A DNA stretch of 64,000 bases from the NCBI GenBank assembly GCA_964371405.1, contig CAYJLV010000006.1, forward strand, positions 1 through 64,000. Direction: 5' to 3'. A program made the translations under genes and the position numbers. The notes under the pieces were generated by a model, which was given only the letters and a program-made list of their open reading frames with translations, was not told the origin of the DNA and made no database searches. The stretch is from JAMHWF01 sp964371405 (GTDB lineage Bacteria; Pseudomonadota; Gammaproteobacteria; Burkholderiales; Burkholderiaceae_C). Numbering within the stretch: position 1 is the stretch's first letter; every line of letters starts with the position of its first letter. Shown piece after piece: positions 62,883 to 64,000 of this stretch.

Positions 62883-63263
62883 TCAGGCTCGCGACTTTCG
62901 ACCCAGAACGAGGTCTCGCAAGACGACCGCGTCGTTGTGCAACTCGTCGTGGGCCGAATAGACGAGCGTGACGGGGCCGGCGCGCGTCAGCTCGCGCAGC
63001 CGGCCGAATGCTTCGGGATTGCCTCGCACTTCCTCGGCATAGCGCCGCTGGAACTCCGGCCAGAGCGCCGGATCGTGGCCGAACCACTTGCGCAGCCCGG
63101 TGCTCGGGGCGATGTCCTTCAGCCACAGATCCACCGCGGCTTCGGCCTTGCTGACTCCGCGCGGCCACAGCCGGTCGATGAGGATGCGGGTGCCGTCGTT
63201 CGCAGAGGGGGGCTCGTAGGCCCGCTTCAGGCGGACGTTGCCGCTTTCGATCCTCGTGCTCAT
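62883..63263 (-). CDS. DUF488-family protein (YeaO-like)
   Basis: A 126-residue DUF488 protein. Diagnostic segments are RILIDRLWPRGVSK, APSTGLRKWFGHDPALWPEF and VTLVYSAHDELHNDAVVL. The family has no firmly established function. It is oriented with its neighbours toward hrcA. Confidence 0.9.
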   Translation of the reverse strand: MSTRIESGNVRLKRAYEPPSANDGTRILIDRLWPRGVSKAEAAVDLWLKDIAPSTGLRKWFGHDPALWPEFQRRYAEEVRGNPEAFGRLRELTRAGPVTLVYSAHDELHNDAVVLRDLVLGRKSRA

Positions 63264-63327
63264 CGTCGTCGCCGAATCCGATTCAGCTCGCTTCCCACAC
63301 CCGACTGCTTGATGAACGAAGTTTCAG

Positions 63328-64000
63328 TCATGCGCTCGCGGCGAGCGTGCGCTCGAACTCGGCTTCGCTGCGCAGGCCTTCGAGATCGCGGCGAACGACC
63401 GCCACCGCGAGCTTCCTGCCGCCGCGCCGATAGGTGATCCTGCAGTCGCGCGCTTCCAGCGTGCCGTCGATCTCGACCTGATCGAATCGTTCGGCGTGGC
63501 CGACATAGGCGAGGCTGAAGTCGTATTGTTCGGTCCAGAAGAACGGGACCATGTCGAACGGCTCGCGATATCCGAGCATGTTGCGCGCGGCGACCTGTCC
63601 CTGGCGCTCGGCCACGACCCAGTGCTCGACGCGGATCGGCTCGCCGCTGAGGCGATCGGGCCAGCGCGCAATGTCGCCGGCGGCCCAGATGCCGGCCACG
63701 CTCGTTGCCAGATGACGGTCGACGGTGACGCCGCGGTCGATCGCGAGGCCGGCCTGTTCGGCCAGCGCGAGCGCCGGACGCACGCCGATGCCGACGACGA
63801 CGAGGTCGGCTTGCAGCGTCTCGCCGCTGGCCAGCGTGACGCCGTGCGCGTCGATCGACACGGGCGTCGTGCCGAGATGGAACGTCACGCCGTGCGCCTC
63901 ATGCAGCGCGCGGATGTAAACGCCCGCTGCGGTGCCGAGCACCGGTTCCATCAGCACTGCTTCGCGTCCGACCACATCCACCTCGACGTTGCGCGCACGC
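63328..64000 (-). CDS. FAD-dependent oxidoreductase, C-terminal part (5' end outside window)
   Basis: Pyridine-nucleotide-disulfide type reductase of the ferredoxin-reductase/AIF-like group. The frame is open to the end of the window, so the start lies beyond. Visible parts are the end of the NAD-binding domain (VVGIGVRPALALAEQAG), the FAD-contact motif IWAAGDIARWPD, HWVVAERQGQVAARNMLG, and a reductase C-terminal domain (PFFWTEQYDFSLAYVGHA). Partner ferredoxin or oxygenase genes are not visible. Confidence 0.9.
   Translation of the reverse strand, partial: RARNVEVDVVGREAVLMEPVLGTAAGVYIRALHEAHGVTFHLGTTPVSIDAHGVTLASGETLQADLVVVGIGVRPALALAEQAGLAIDRGVTVDRHLATSVAGIWAAGDIARWPDRLSGEPIRVEHWVVAERQGQVAARNMLGYREPFDMVPFFWTEQYDFSLAYVGHAERFDQVEIDGTLEARDCRITYRRGGRKLAVAVVRRDLEGLRSEAEFERTLAASA

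Overview
The window is a stretch of chromosome from a very GC-rich bacterium, most likely a betaproteobacterium of the order Burkholderiales (Rubrivivax/Leptothrix/Methylibium-like). The evidence is the gene content and order: gltBD followed by the mla phospholipid-transport operon with mlaA inside it; ABC-2 exporter, bolA, murA and the his operon; rsmD, coaD, ferredoxin and pth; and lolB, ispE, tRNA-Gln, prs and rplY beside mutM, mutY, rapZ, recN, nadK and hrcA. Short-form HisG, Bug-type solute receptors and a PHA-associated protein fit the same group. This assignment is inference from gene content; no rRNA is present.

Layout. 1-7.1 kb: end of gltB, gltD, then mlaFEDACB, partly overlapping. 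7.1-21 kb: a mixed metabolic block with zwf and pgi (divergent), a HAD phosphatase, a CsgG-like exported protein, an M20 amidohydrolase, a molybdopterin oxidoreductase coupled to a lipoprotein-like HExxH peptidase, a PHA-granule-type protein, acyl-CoA-binding protein, wax ester synthase/DGAT, a Bug receptor, a TPR protein and a TetR regulator. 21-31 kb: ABC-2 exporter, bolA, murA, hisGDCBHAF, rsmD, coaD. 31.5-32.8 kb: ferredoxin, a small exported protein and pth. 33-47.5 kb: a type I secretion locus. 47.6-62.3 kb: rplY, prs, tRNA-Gln, ispE, lolB, a TPR protein, mutM, a dynamin-like GTPase, mutY, a LON-domain protein, rapZ, recN, nadK, hrcA and tRNA-Met. 62.4-64 kb: small accessory genes and the end of an FAD-dependent oxidoreductase.

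The most unusual part is the type I secretion locus at 33.0-47.5 kb, which sits between pth and rplY, genes that are normally neighbours. It encodes a HlyB-like ABC exporter, two paralogous DUF2846-like lipoproteins, a GNAT acyltransferase, two further lipoproteins, a 2524-residue RTX protein, a HlyC-family acyltransferase and a HlyD-like adaptor. The first ~280 residues of the RTX protein resemble the DUF2235/Tle1 phospholipase domain known from type VI secretion effectors, with a plausible Ser142-Asp183-His235 triad. It is followed by acidic calcium-binding blocks, a cadherin-like domain, two RTX arrays and a C-terminal secretion region. A lipoprotein gene ends 21 bases before it and is a candidate immunity gene. 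The HlyC-like protein carries Arg where HlyC has its catalytic His. My reading is a Tle1-type lipase moved from contact-dependent delivery to type I secretion, possibly with its own periplasmic immunity protein.

Most start sites were chosen by ribosome-binding site, family length or overlap with the upstream stop; uncertain ones are noted. No rRNA, CRISPR array, transposase or integrase was seen.
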